Source of the DNA: Mycolicibacterium chlorophenolicum
GTDB taxonomy: Bacteria > Actinomycetota > Actinomycetes > Mycobacteriales > Mycobacteriaceae
Reading direction: 5' to 3'
DNA length: 44,462 nt
Assembly: GCF_001044235.1 (NCBI RefSeq)
Contig: NZ_JYNL01000016.1
Coordinates: 1 to 44,462 of the forward strand
Under the pieces are notes generated by a model that searched no databases, was not told where the DNA came from, and worked only from the letters and a program-made list of their open reading frames with translations. The position numbers and the translations under genes are program-made. This document shows, in pieces, positions 1 through 8,534 of the stretch (positions are counted from its first letter, which is position 1; each line of letters begins with the position of its first letter).

Positions 1-493
1 TCGTGGTGTCCCACAGGGCCCGTTTTGACGGCGCCGACGACCCGTGCGCCCAGTAGGTGCGCGGGGCGATCTGCACACCGTGCACGGCCAGTGCCCGGCA
101 GATCGGCACGACCCCGAACTCCTCACAGTGTTCGTCGATGAACGCGCAGATCAACGGTGTTGCGGGTCGCACTCCCGCGCAAAGAAAGTTGTTGCGGCTT
201 TCAGTATTTCGATCGTTTGCTCAAGTTCCTTAGTTTTGCGGCGAAGCTCCCGCAGCTCGCATGCGGTCTCAGTCGGCACACCCGCAGCCTCACCTCGTCC
301 ACCTCGGCCTGGCGCACCCACTTGCGCAGCGTCTCCGCGCTCATCGCCAACCGCGTCGAGATCGCGCGCATCGCCGCCCACTCGGTCTCGTAGTCATCGC
401 GATGCTCGCGGACCAGCCGCACCGCCTTGGCCTTGGTGTTCTCGTCGTACTTGCTCGGCATCGTGCCATCCTTCCCTCAAAAGAAGGTGTGCA
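1..493 (-). mobile_element. IS3-family element, left part, broken
   Basis: On the minus strand the element runs from a terminus near 493 (reading TGCACACC, then the orfA leader) through orfA (461 to 151) into the start of orfB, which leaves the window at base 1. The orfB peptide visible from about 160 to 1 includes FIDEHCEEFGVVPICRAL and QIAPRTYWAH, the conserved N-terminal part of IS3-type OrfB. The element abuts an IS256 transposase tail at 494, so it probably inserted into that older element. The first 177 bases recur inverted at 44305-44461. Confidence 0.85.
151..461 (-). pseudogene. IS3-family transposase OrfA, frameshifted
   Basis: OrfA normally supplies the helix-turn-helix and leucine-zipper half of an IS3 transposase and is joined to OrfB by programmed frameshifting. 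The start at 461 gives MPSKYDENTKAKAVRLV followed by an HTH and the segment LRKWVRQAEVDE. At about 290 the frame is lost. The expected continuation (ETACELRELRRKTKELEQ, then EILKAATTFFARE) is found only in another minus-strand frame, ending at the stop at 151. A single-base loss near 290 explains this. The GGAAGGATGG sequence just upstream of the start provides a ribosome site. The protein is probably not made at full length, although a sequencing error cannot be excluded. Confidence 0.8.
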
Positions 494-865
494 CGAAACC
501 CGGGATGCTTCAACCCGGCAGTGATCCGATTATGGGACAGCGCCTGCAACGAGTTCATCCCCTTCCTGGATTATGACGTGGAGATCCGGCGGGTGATCTG
601 CTCGACGAATTCGATCGAGTCCCTCAACGCCCGTTACCGCCGCGTGATCAAGGCCCGCGGGCACTCCCCTCCGAGCAAGCTGCGCTGAAGTGCCTGTACT
701 TGTGGCCCCGATCGCTGGACCCGACCGGTGTCGGCAGGGCACGATGGACGATGCGGTGGAAACCTGCTCTGAACGCGTTCGCAATCACCTTCGGCGACCA
801 ATTCCCCGAAACCTACTGATGAAAACCGCCGGAAACACCCTTCACGAGATAGTCCCTCACACCGA
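494..865 (+). mobile_element. IS256-family remnant
   Basis: Only the 3' end of an IS256-type element survives, covering the last ~100 codons of its transposase plus some downstream sequence. Its 5' part is replaced by the IS3-type element that ends at about 493. The right boundary is approximate, because no terminal inverted repeat could be verified without the other end. Confidence 0.7.
513..819 (+). pseudogene. IS256-family transposase, C-terminal fragment
   Basis: The reading frame shows VIRLWDSACNEFIPFLDYDV, then EIRRVICSTNSIESLNARYR and RVIKARGH. This is the highly conserved C-terminal region of IS256/MULE-type transposases around the last catalytic Glu (the E of SIESLNARYR). One T is missing at about 670 (CACT-CCCC where CACTTCCCC is expected), so the frame shifts there. 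The remainder, with ALKCLYLWPRSLDPTGVGRA and WTMRWKPALNAFAITFGDQF, continues in the next frame to a TGA at 817-819. The fragment lacks the N-terminal two thirds and cannot be active. Confidence 0.85.
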
Positions 866-897
866 CGTCCTGGAATCTTGGCCTGTTGAGCGCCAGC

Positions 898-1362
898 ATG
901 GTTAGCTGTGTCATCGTTAATTATGTGTTGGCTTCACCCTGGGCGGCCGTGACCCGGACCCGTCGTGCCGGCGAGACGACGGGGCGACGTGTCGTGGCGC
1001 TGCTGCGCCTGCTCGACCGCGCCGACGACCTGGTCGACGACGTGCACAAACTGCGGCGGTCCATCCAGTTCATCGCCGAGAACATCGGCGAACTCACCGA
1101 GAGTGCGGCCGGTCTTAACCGCAACGCCGGGGAAATCGCTGCCGAGATCGCCACGCTGACCGAGGCGGCGCAGGGCATCGACAACAGCGCGGGCAGCCTG
1201 GCGCAGGCGCTGCCCGCCGTTCAGCGACTCACCGAGATCGTCGACCCGCTAGACAACACCGTGGCGCGGCTAGGCCGGTTCGTCGATAGGATCCCTGGCG
1301 GGAAACGCACCCCAACGCGCACCGACCGGTGGCCTGCAGCATCAGATGAGACAGGAAATTGA
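898..1362 (+). CDS. small coiled-coil hypothetical protein
   Basis: I do not recognise this gene. The ORF has an in-frame ATG at 898 (also TTG 886 and GTG 949) and would encode about 154 residues. The middle is heptad-like and Ala/Glu/Leu rich (LLDRADDLVDDVHKLRRSI, then ENIGELTESAAGLNRNAGEI), suggesting a long amphipathic helix or coiled coil. A basic end follows a LGRFVDRIPGG motif. A short hydrophobic stretch (VIVNYVLASPWAAV) near the N-terminus could be the stump of a membrane segment. It lies between two decayed insertion sequences and has no clear ribosome-binding site, so it may be the C-terminal remnant of a longer membrane-associated protein. Codon use is actinobacterial. Confidence 0.4.
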   Translation: MVSCVIVNYVLASPWAAVTRTRRAGETTGRRVVALLRLLDRADDLVDDVHKLRRSIQFIAENIGELTESAAGLNRNAGEIAAEIATLTEAAQGIDNSAGSLAQALPAVQRLTEIVDPLDNTVARLGRFVDRIPGGKRTPTRTDRWPAASDETGN

Positions 1363-1580
1363 ACCCGGCTCACCGATGAAGCTGTTGGTGAGGCTGCTGG
1401 CCACGGCTGGTAGGCGCTTGCTGTTGGTGGGTAGGGGGTAGCTGCTGGTCTGCCCAGCTTTTCCTGTCGTGCTCCGTCGGGCCGTTCGGCGGTGGTCAGG
1501 TGGGGGTGGCCGCTGGGGGTGGACGTCGGCGTCGGCGCAAGGTTGTGACTGATGGTGTTGTGCCACAGGGTTTTCCATGC

Positions 1581-2631
1581 TTATGCCCAGGGCCAGTGTG
1601 ATGGCAGGTGCAAGACGGGTCGGCGTTGGGGTCGGGCCAGCCGGGCGGGAATGTTGACGATCCGCCGACGCAGGGTGGCCCCACGGGCCACGGCGTGGGC
1701 GCCTCCAGTGAGCACGCCGATGGCGCGCAGCAGGTTGTGCGCGATTGAAGGGCACAAGATCCAGTCGCCGGTGTCGGGATCACGCACCGCGCCCGGATAC
1801 GACACCGCAGTCCAGGAGCCTTGCTCGATTGCGGCGATAGCGGCGGCGACGGAGCGGTTCTTGGCCACCGCCAGGGAGAACCTCCCACCGGCGCGGCGGC
1901 AGGCTGAGACCACCACACCGGTGCCATACGCGCTGTCACCACCTGCCACGATCTGGCCGGTGACCCCAGCGTCTCGGGCAGTGCCCACAGCTTAAGCGAT
2001 CATCCGGGCAGCGCCTTTGCTTGAGTTGACCCGCCCGGCGCGTAGCCGGGCCCCGGCGATCACGGGCGCTCCCGCCTCGGTGCTGATCGTGGTCACAGCG
2101 GAGACAGGCCCTTGCGCAGGATCTGCTTGCCGGCAATCTTCGAACGCCCGTAGGAGGCGCCCTGCTTGGCATGGCCGTAGACCGGGCGCAGCAGCGAGTC
2201 GATGTCGACGAAGGCCCGGGCGTCGGCGCCGGGCAGCAGTTCGACCCGCGCGCAGAGTCCGGACAGGTGGTGGCGCAGCACGGATTCAAGTTGGTTGGCA
2301 TGCCCGAAGGTGAACTCCCGCAACAGGATCCGATCGTCGAGGGCGCATACACCCCGCCGGAGAGGGTTTCATCCCGCCGGACACGGACGACGGCGACATC
2401 ATCGATACTGTCTCCGGCACACATGCCAGCGATCAGCGTCGCCAACTTCGGCGCCGGGTTGGCCGACCCGGACTTGATCCTGGGCTCAGGGATGTTGATC
2501 TTATCGGCCAGCAGCCTCGGCAAGCCGCTCTGGGCGGCCAGCGTCATGACCGGGACCAGCCCGGCACACAACACGAGATGATCATCATCGAACGCCGCCG
2601 ACGTAAGCGTGAACCTGTGCGACACTTGCAC
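1581..2631 (-). pseudogene. IS1380-family transposase, degenerate
   Basis: The minus strand carries pieces of one IS1380-type DDE transposase in different frames. The N-terminal piece (about 2631-2330) has VSHRFTLTSAAFDDDHLVLC and PKLATLIAGMCAGDSIDDV. The middle piece (2323-2093) has REFTFGHANQLESVLRHHL and FVDIDSLLRPVYGHAKQGA. The C-terminal piece (1988-1581) has GQIVAGGDSAYGTGVVVSA and ends HLPSHWPWA. The C-terminal piece jumps from VRDPDTGDWI directly to a region near the end of the family, so about 100 codons seem deleted. A TAA also interrupts the usual HWPWA-AWKTLWHNT continuation. The protein cannot be functional. Related non-coding IS sequence probably extends to about 1350. Confidence 0.8.
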
Positions 2632-2831
2632 CGGAAGTGCCTTTCGTGTCGCTGGCCAGATTGCTGTGTGTCGGAACTCCAATCATCCCAGCTCAAGAGG
2701 CAGTTCCTCATATCAACACCCCGAACCCCACGCAATTCGATCGGTGGATCGAGGCTAAGCTAAGCGGTCCGGCGGCGTGTAATCTGCAGCGGCGCAAGGA
2801 CATGAACACGAGCTGTGGAACATGCTTCTCC

Positions 2832-3938
2832 TCAGAACCGGACGAGCCCGCGAATGTTTTTTCCTGAACGCATATCCTGGTAGCCCTCATTGATTTGGTC
2901 GAGGGAGTATTCGCGGGTGACCAACTCGTCGAGCTTCAACAGCCCCGCGGAGTAAAGCTCGACCAGCCGCGGAATATCGTGTGGCGCATTGGATGAGCCA
3001 TACAAAGCGCCACGAATCTGCTTCTCGTAAAGCGTCATCTCCAGCAGTGACCCTGAGATCGACGAATCGTCGGGATGCCCGATGGCCGTAACCACGACGC
3101 GTCCGCGCTTTCCGACCAAGGCCAGCGCTTCGGCGGTATAAGAGCCCTCAGCCACATCAGTGGTGAGGATGCAGACATCGGCCAGCTTGCCCCGCGTCAT
3201 ATCGCTGACCAGCGACCAAGCTTCATCCATCGAGGCGGCGGTGTGCGTCGCACCGAACCCGCTCGCTTGCTCTCGCTTGAACTTCACCGGATCGACCGCC
3301 ACAATCGCTAGCGCCCCCGCGATTCGCGCGCCCTGAATCGCATTCATTCCGATCCCGCCTGTTCCCACTACCACGACGGTGTCCCCGGCGCGCACCTCCC
3401 CAGTCCGCACCGCAGATCCGTAGCCCGTCGTGACGCCGCAACCGATCAAGGCTGCCCGATCCAGCGGGATTCCGCCGTCAATCTTGACCACGGATGCCTG
3501 CGGCACCACGGTGTACTCGGAAAACGTTCCGAGCAAACACATCTGCCCGACGTCCTCGCCTCGTGCGTGAAAGCGATAGGTGCCGTCGATCTGCGGGCCC
3601 ATCATGAGCGCCGCTCCCAACTCACAGAGATTGCCCATGCCGCGCGCGCAGTACGAGCAGCGCCCACACGAGGGAAGGAAGGTCAAGATGACAGAATCAC
3701 CTTCGGACAGATCCTCAACCCCTGCGCCGCACTCCACGATTGTGCCGGCACCCTCATGGCCCCCTACTACCGGCAATGGGATCGGGAGGTCGCCGGTCAC
3801 CAGATGTTCGTCGGAATGGCACAAGCCGGTGGCCGTCAGCCGCACGAGGACCTCCCCGGGACCTGGCGGATCCAACTCGACTTCTTCGACCTCCCACTTC
3901 TGCTCCAAGCCCCACAAAACAGCGGCACGTGTCTTCAT
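2832..3938 (-). CDS. Zn-dependent NAD(P) alcohol dehydrogenase (AdhD-like)
   Basis: This is a medium-chain dehydrogenase/reductase of 368 residues that oxidises alcohols to aldehydes or ketones. Catalytic zinc ligands are C40 (GLCHSDEH) and H61-E62 (GGHEGAG). Four cysteines for structural zinc are at 91, 94, 97 and 105 (CGRCSYC...NLC). The Rossmann motif VVVGTGGIGMNAIQGA follows. Length and motifs match the AdhD type found in the M. tuberculosis mymA operon (Rv3086, from memory). The ATG at 3938 has an AGAAGGGA ribosome site. It is the last gene of the long minus-strand array, 157 bases after the SCP2 gene, and borders the IS region. Its substrate is unknown; making a ketone for the upstream BVMOs would fit. 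Confidence 0.9.
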   Translation of the reverse strand: MKTRAAVLWGLEQKWEVEEVELDPPGPGEVLVRLTATGLCHSDEHLVTGDLPIPLPVVGGHEGAGTIVECGAGVEDLSEGDSVILTFLPSCGRCSYCARGMGNLCELGAALMMGPQIDGTYRFHARGEDVGQMCLLGTFSEYTVVPQASVVKIDGGIPLDRAALIGCGVTTGYGSAVRTGEVRAGDTVVVVGTGGIGMNAIQGARIAGALAIVAVDPVKFKREQASGFGATHTAASMDEAWSLVSDMTRGKLADVCILTTDVAEGSYTAEALALVGKRGRVVVTAIGHPDDSSISGSLLEMTLYEKQIRGALYGSSNAPHDIPRLVELYSAGLLKLDELVTREYSLDQINEGYQDMRSGKNIRGLVRF

Positions 3939-4095
3939 GCTGAAGTCCCTTCTTTTCTATCTAATGACGCTTCTGAAGTAGTTACCCCGACCGCGCACGG
4001 CGATACCGCGAACTGTCGTGAATGATCTCCGGGCACGTCGCCCAGGGGCCGCGGCGGCCGCTCGCCCGCGCCCGGTCTCGTACACCGGACTGACA

Positions 4096-4506
4096 TCACA
4101 CATCGAGCAGGTCGTGACGCTTGTCGGCTTCGAGGATTGCCCGATATTCTGGAAAAAGGTTTTTGGCCTGCGGTATGAGCTTGATCAGTTTCGTGACAGG
4201 ACCTTTCGCTCGTACAGTTCCTTTGGCCATCGCCATGGTCAAGTTCACCTTTCCCAACCAGAACTTGTTACCGGTATCCGCGGACATGAACAATTCGACA
4301 TTCGGTGTAACGCCACTGTCCGCGCCGGTCTCTATCACCTTCTTCGGCATATCCACGGTTACTACCGCGTCCGGATCGGTGTAGTGGATCCGTAACACCA
4401 CCCCGGACCCGGCAAGTCTGTTCGCAAGGTCTTCGTTCTCCAAACCTCGTCGAAAGATGCCGGCGAGGTAGCGGTAAACCTCTTCCGCATCAGCGAAGAC
4501 AGCCAT
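4096..4506 (-). CDS. SCP2 sterol-carrier domain protein
   Basis: A single-domain protein of 136 residues, starting at the ATG at 4506 with a GGAG site 8 bases upstream; the frame is open to 4545 but has no ribosome site there. The SCP2 fold binds hydrophobic acyl or sterol ligands in a tunnel. Visible family features are VLRIHYTDPDAVVTVDMP, a sheet segment around NVELFMSADTGNKFWLGK, and the helix region MAMAKGTVRAKGPVTKLIKL near the C-terminus. Placed between a BtrH-like acyltransferase and an alcohol dehydrogenase in an oxidative lipid cluster, it is probably a soluble carrier that presents a hydrophobic intermediate. That role is inference. Confidence 0.85.
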   Translation of the reverse strand: MAVFADAEEVYRYLAGIFRRGLENEDLANRLAGSGVVLRIHYTDPDAVVTVDMPKKVIETGADSGVTPNVELFMSADTGNKFWLGKVNLTMAMAKGTVRAKGPVTKLIKLIPQAKNLFPEYRAILEADKRHDLLDV

Positions 4507-4599
4507 CGTGAATCTCCATTCTATTGACGCAATCCAAGCACTCACAAAGAAATCCGTTGGGTCGCACCCAGGTTGATTTCCTCCACAGGCAATCAGGAC

Positions 4600-5658
4600 T
4601 CATAGGAGTAAATTCCCTGCCTCCCTCAGCGCCTCCGCAAGTCGACGTTCGGCTCGCGGCAACTGCGCAGCGAGGGACGCGGCGCCACTCGCTCGCCGGC
4701 GCGGATCTGCACCGCGTTTGTATGCGGTGTGCGCAACAGCGGTCCACAACTCAGATGCGGTCTTCGCAGCCTCCGCTGCTCGGAACGCAGGTTCGAAACT
4801 CAACTCTTCAGCGATGCGTCGACATCCACGTGCCTGCAGATCTCGGAACAGACCGCCTCCGGTTCCAGCCTTTTCGATGAAGGCGCTCAGCGCAAACAAG
4901 GCACCGTCGAGGGTGTCGTCGTCAAAGATCTCCGGCCACCGCTTGAGGTCCTCCACAAAGGTCGATACCCCTGATAATCCACGCACCTGAATCTCACAAT
5001 CGGAGCCCTCGGTGATCGGCGCGCTCACACACGAACCCTGCATCGCGTCCGCGGACCTACGGAAGGCCGACCGGGCAGCATTGCCGAGATCTGGTGCGGC
5101 GCCGGGCCACTCGACCACGTAGGTGGTGTGCCGCGTGGGGACGGGAAATCCCGTCGATGCCCGCGCCTTCCGTAGATTCTCGTAAGGCACGGCTTGAGGT
5201 GTATCGCGATCGTTATCAACCACGAACGCGAGTTCCTCGTCGTCGTCGTACCCTACGATCACGACATCGTGTCGGCTCATACTCAGACGCGTTCTCAGAT
5301 AGGGTAATTCGGCGATGTCAGTCCACACCATGACCGGCGTACCGGCATCGATATGTTCGGTCACCCATTTCCAACCGAGATCGGGGTCGTCTGTCGAACG
5401 ACACTCGAAGCGCGCGCCCAACCGGGTCAAGTATTCGTCTTCGAGGTCCGCGCTGCGTCCAACGAGGTAGATCGGTGGACGTAGGTGCGCCGAGCGAACA
5501 TACGAGAAGTCGAGGGCCCCGCCGAGAGCAAACACGATGCCTTCGTCCGGGGTGTCATCACTCCAACGGATCCCGGCCCATTCGGTCAAATCCCGAAGAG
5601 CCCCCGATCCGCAATGGCCGCCCATGTCGTGGCGATACGGCACCACCATCGATGCCAT
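4600..5658 (-). CDS. BtrH-like acyltransferase/hydrolase (BtrH_N + DUF4872)
   Basis: A protein of 352 residues with the two-part architecture of butirosin BtrH: a papain-like N-terminal domain (about 1-190) and a helical C-terminal DUF4872-type half. In butirosin synthesis BtrH moves an acyl group from a carrier protein to an amine. The probable nucleophile is C16 in GGHCGSGALRDL. The partner histidine is H130 in SRHDVVIVGYDDD, and D150 in VVDNDRDTP could complete a triad. The ATG at 5658 directly follows a GGAGGAGG site; a TTG lies at 5661 and another ATG at 5649. It begins 46 bases after the acyl-CoA dehydrogenase. No aminoglycoside or carrier-protein gene is nearby, so the acyl donor may be an acyl-CoA. 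The chemistry is unknown. Confidence 0.75.
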   Translation of the reverse strand: MASMVVPYRHDMGGHCGSGALRDLTEWAGIRWSDDTPDEGIVFALGGALDFSYVRSAHLRPPIYLVGRSADLEDEYLTRLGARFECRSTDDPDLGWKWVTEHIDAGTPVMVWTDIAELPYLRTRLSMSRHDVVIVGYDDDEELAFVVDNDRDTPQAVPYENLRKARASTGFPVPTRHTTYVVEWPGAAPDLGNAARSAFRRSADAMQGSCVSAPITEGSDCEIQVRGLSGVSTFVEDLKRWPEIFDDDTLDGALFALSAFIEKAGTGGGLFRDLQARGCRRIAEELSFEPAFRAAEAAKTASELWTAVAHTAYKRGADPRRRASGAASLAAQLPRAERRLAEALREAGNLLL

Positions 5659-5704
5659 CAATCCTCCTCCAGGTGACTAACGTGCAGGCGGCAACTCATC
5701 TGCG

Positions 5705-6850
5705 TCATAGGGAACGCGAGATGATTTCCTTCATCACCTCGTTCGTGCCGGCATAGATTTTTTGCACGCGCTGATCCACCCACAACCTCGAGATGGGGTA
5801 CTCGGTCATGTAGCCATATCCGCCGTGAAGCTGCATACAGTCATCGAGTACCTTCATCGCTCGCTCAGTGGTCCACCACTTCGCCATGGCGACGGTCTGC
5901 ACGTCCAGTTGACCCGCAAGGTGCAGGTCGATGCAGTAGTCGAGGAACACTCGTGCGATGCGCGTTTCGGTCGCGGCTTCAGCCAGCGTGAACTTGGTGT
6001 TCTGAAAGCCAAAGACAGGCCGACCGAACGCCTCCCGCTCACGCGTATACTTGAGCGTCTGCTCCAGGGCAAGTTCCATCGCTGCGACAGCCCCCACCGC
6101 TACGATGAGTCGCTCTTGTGGCAGCTGCGTCATCAGCTGAATGAAGCCCTGTCCCTCAGCCTGGCCCAGTAGATGCGAGCGCGGAACTCTCACTTCATCG
6201 AAGAACAACTCGGAGGTGTCCTGGCCGCGCTGGCCGATTTTGTCGAGAACCTTGCCCCGCCGGAATCCCACCCGGTCAGCCTCAACAACGATCAAAGAGA
6301 TGCCCGCAGCGCCCTGGCTCGGATCTGTCTTGGCAACAACGATGATGAGGTCGGCCTGTTGGCCGTTGGTGATGAAAGTCTTGGAGCCGGTGATCACGTA
6401 CTCGTCACCGTCAAGGAGGGCCTTTGTCTTGACGCTCTGCAGATCGGACCCGGTCCCCGGTTCTGTCATGGCGATCGCCCCGATCATTTCACCGGACGCC
6501 ATCTTGGGAAGCCACTGCGCGCGCAGCTCTTCAGTCGCGTACTGCAGGATGTAGTGGGCCACGATTCCGCTGTGCAGTCCCGCGCCCCATGAGCTGTCAC
6601 CGATGCGGGCCTGCTCTTCAAGCACGACCGCTTCGTGCGCGAAAGTGCCACCGCCTCCGCCGTATTCCTCAGGTATAGACATGCAGAGCAGGCCCAGCTC
6701 GCCCGCTCGGTTCCACAGTTCTCGGTCGACATGGTGCTGGTCTGCAAAGCGGTTCGCATGCGGCGCCAATTCGGCCGAGAAGAACTTCGCAGCGAGGTCA
6801 CGAAGCTCGAGTAATTCGGCATTCATCCAGGGAGAGATTGGTGAGGACAT
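5705..6850 (-). CDS. acyl-CoA dehydrogenase (LCAD-like)
   Basis: An FAD-dependent acyl-CoA dehydrogenase of 381 residues that introduces the alpha-beta double bond into an acyl-CoA. The start is the ATG at 6850, 5-6 bases after GGAAGG; the open frame to 7000 has no such site. Family features are MTEPGTGSDLQSVKTKA, the FAD/ETF region LPQERLIVAVGAVAAMELAL, REREAFGRPVFGFQNTKF, and the C-terminal QLHGGYGYMTEYPISRLW and IYAGTNEVMKEI. The medium-chain catalytic Glu (IYEGT) is replaced by Ala, and the candidate base lies in the AMELALEQ helix, as in long-chain/isovaleryl types. It is 38 bases downstream of the acyl-CoA ligase and forms a unit with it. Chain specificity cannot be read off. Confidence 0.9.
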   Translation of the reverse strand: MSSPISPWMNAELLELRDLAAKFFSAELAPHANRFADQHHVDRELWNRAGELGLLCMSIPEEYGGGGGTFAHEAVVLEEQARIGDSSWGAGLHSGIVAHYILQYATEELRAQWLPKMASGEMIGAIAMTEPGTGSDLQSVKTKALLDGDEYVITGSKTFITNGQQADLIIVVAKTDPSQGAAGISLIVVEADRVGFRRGKVLDKIGQRGQDTSELFFDEVRVPRSHLLGQAEGQGFIQLMTQLPQERLIVAVGAVAAMELALEQTLKYTREREAFGRPVFGFQNTKFTLAEAATETRIARVFLDYCIDLHLAGQLDVQTVAMAKWWTTERAMKVLDDCMQLHGGYGYMTEYPISRLWVDQRVQKIYAGTNEVMKEIISRSL

Positions 6851-6888
6851 GATTACCTTCCGACTGTTGGAATTCCAGGGATTCGACG

Positions 6889-8520
6889 TTATGACGTTTC
6901 GATTTCGATGAGGTATTCGCCGGCAGAGTGGCGCGCACGGATGGCCTTTTTGTCGTACTTTCCGACGCTCGTCCTCGGAATATCGGACACGAAGCTCCAT
7001 CGCTCAGGAATCCACCATTTGGCGACTTTGCCCGAAAGGAACGATCGGAGTTGGTCAATGTCAACGTCGGTTCCGGGGTGGACAACGACAAGCGCCAACG
7101 GCCTTTCCTGCCATTTATCGTCCGCGACGCCGACTACCGCCGCTTCGTACACGGCAGGGTGCCCGATCAGCGTGTTTTCCAGCTCTACCGAGGAGATCCA
7201 CTCGCCACCTGACTTGATGACGTCTTTCGAGCGGTCGGTCAGTGTCAGATAGCCCTGGGGGTCGATCCTGCCCACATCACCGGTACGCAGCCATCCTTCA
7301 TCGAACTTCTCCGTATCGTTGTCTCCGAAATAGGAACCGGTGATCCAAGGGCCGCGCGCCTGAATTTCCCCAACTGACCGACCGTCCCACGGCACGTCTT
7401 TCCCGTCGTCGTCCCGCAACCGGATTTCGACACCGCAGATCGGTCGACCCTGGCTTGCGCGCATCTCCCATCGTCGCGTCTCGTCGGCTCCGCGAGCCGG
7501 GCGTGCAACGGTAGCCAGTGGAGAGGTTTCGGTCATACCCCATGCCTGCACGATGGGCACGTTGTACTTCTCTTCGAACGCCCGCATCAGGGAAAGCGGA
7601 ACAGCAGATCCCCCGCATGCGACCAGCCGCAGTGAAGAAATGTCTCGGTCAGGGTGCGAATCCAAATATCGGTCGACGTCATTCCAGATCGTCGGCACTG
7701 CACCGGCCACGGTCGGCCTGGTGTCTTCGATGATCGACACCAACGGTTCGGCTTGGAGATACCGGTCAGGCAGCACCAGATCCGCACCGGACATCAACGC
7801 TGCGTAGATAAGCCCCCACGCATTGGCGTGAAACATCGGGACGATGGCCAGCACACGGTCGGCCTCGCTAACTGACAACGCGTTAGCCGTGCAGGCGGTC
7901 AGGGAGTGAAGGTACGTCGAACGGTGACTGTAGACGACCCCTTTGGGATCCCCGGTGGTGCCGCTCGTATAACACATGGCCGCGGCGGACAGCTCGTCGA
8001 GCCGAGGCCAGTCAAATGACTCTTCCTGGCCGGCAAGCACTTCCTCGTAACGCAGAACGGTCTTCCCGCATCCCTGTAGCGGGGCAAGGTCGCCCTCCCC
8101 GGTCGCGATGACGGTGTGCACCGACGCCATCGCCGGGAGCGCGCAAGCCAACAACGGCGCAACCGAAGCATCTACTAGCACAATCTGATCGCTCGCATGG
8201 TTGGCGATGTACGCGAGTTGCTCCGGAGCCAAACGAATGTTCAGAGTGTGCAGCACCGCACCCATGGAGGGAACCGCACAGTAGGCCTCCAAATGTTCCT
8301 GGTTGCTCCACTGGAAGGTGGCCACGCGTTGTTCTGCAGTGATGCCAAGGCTGCGCAGCGCATTGGCAAGGCGAGCCACTCGCGCCAGCACAATGCGGTA
8401 AAGCGTTCTCCGATATCCATTTCCGGTCGGAGTGACAACCTCGCTGTCACCGTGTATGGCTGCCGCATGCTGAACGATCGCCGAAACCGTGAGCGGAACA
8501 TCTTGCATCGTGCTTTGCAT
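6889..8520 (-). CDS. fatty acyl-CoA ligase (AlkK/FadD13-like)
   Basis: An adenylate-forming ligase of 543 residues that activates a carboxylic acid to its CoA thioester with ATP. The P-loop-like A3 motif is YTSGTTGDPKGVVYSH. Other core motifs are AWGMTETSPL, GWLRTGDVGRIDPQGYLTLT, DRSKDVIKSGGEWISSVELE and the C-terminal catalytic Lys in RTSVGKYDKKAIRAR. The short medium-chain style and the VVYSHRST wording resemble AlkK-type ligases; FadD13 of the mymA operon is the functional analogue. The ATG at 8520 has GAAAGGG 9 bases upstream. It follows the transglutaminase-like gene by 14 bases and precedes an acyl-CoA dehydrogenase, so acids released by BVMO/esterase chemistry would feed directly into beta-oxidation. 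Confidence 0.9.
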   Translation of the reverse strand: MQSTMQDVPLTVSAIVQHAAAIHGDSEVVTPTGNGYRRTLYRIVLARVARLANALRSLGITAEQRVATFQWSNQEHLEAYCAVPSMGAVLHTLNIRLAPEQLAYIANHASDQIVLVDASVAPLLACALPAMASVHTVIATGEGDLAPLQGCGKTVLRYEEVLAGQEESFDWPRLDELSAAAMCYTSGTTGDPKGVVYSHRSTYLHSLTACTANALSVSEADRVLAIVPMFHANAWGLIYAALMSGADLVLPDRYLQAEPLVSIIEDTRPTVAGAVPTIWNDVDRYLDSHPDRDISSLRLVACGGSAVPLSLMRAFEEKYNVPIVQAWGMTETSPLATVARPARGADETRRWEMRASQGRPICGVEIRLRDDDGKDVPWDGRSVGEIQARGPWITGSYFGDNDTEKFDEGWLRTGDVGRIDPQGYLTLTDRSKDVIKSGGEWISSVELENTLIGHPAVYEAAVVGVADDKWQERPLALVVVHPGTDVDIDQLRSFLSGKVAKWWIPERWSFVSDIPRTSVGKYDKKAIRARHSAGEYLIEIETS

Positions 8521-8534
8521 CGCGTAGTGCCCTT

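Noticed and set aside
44..688. 214-codon plus-strand open frame
   Set aside because: It runs antisense through the IS3 element and then into the real IS256 transposase tail. Only the last ~55 codons are transposase; the rest is a shadow.
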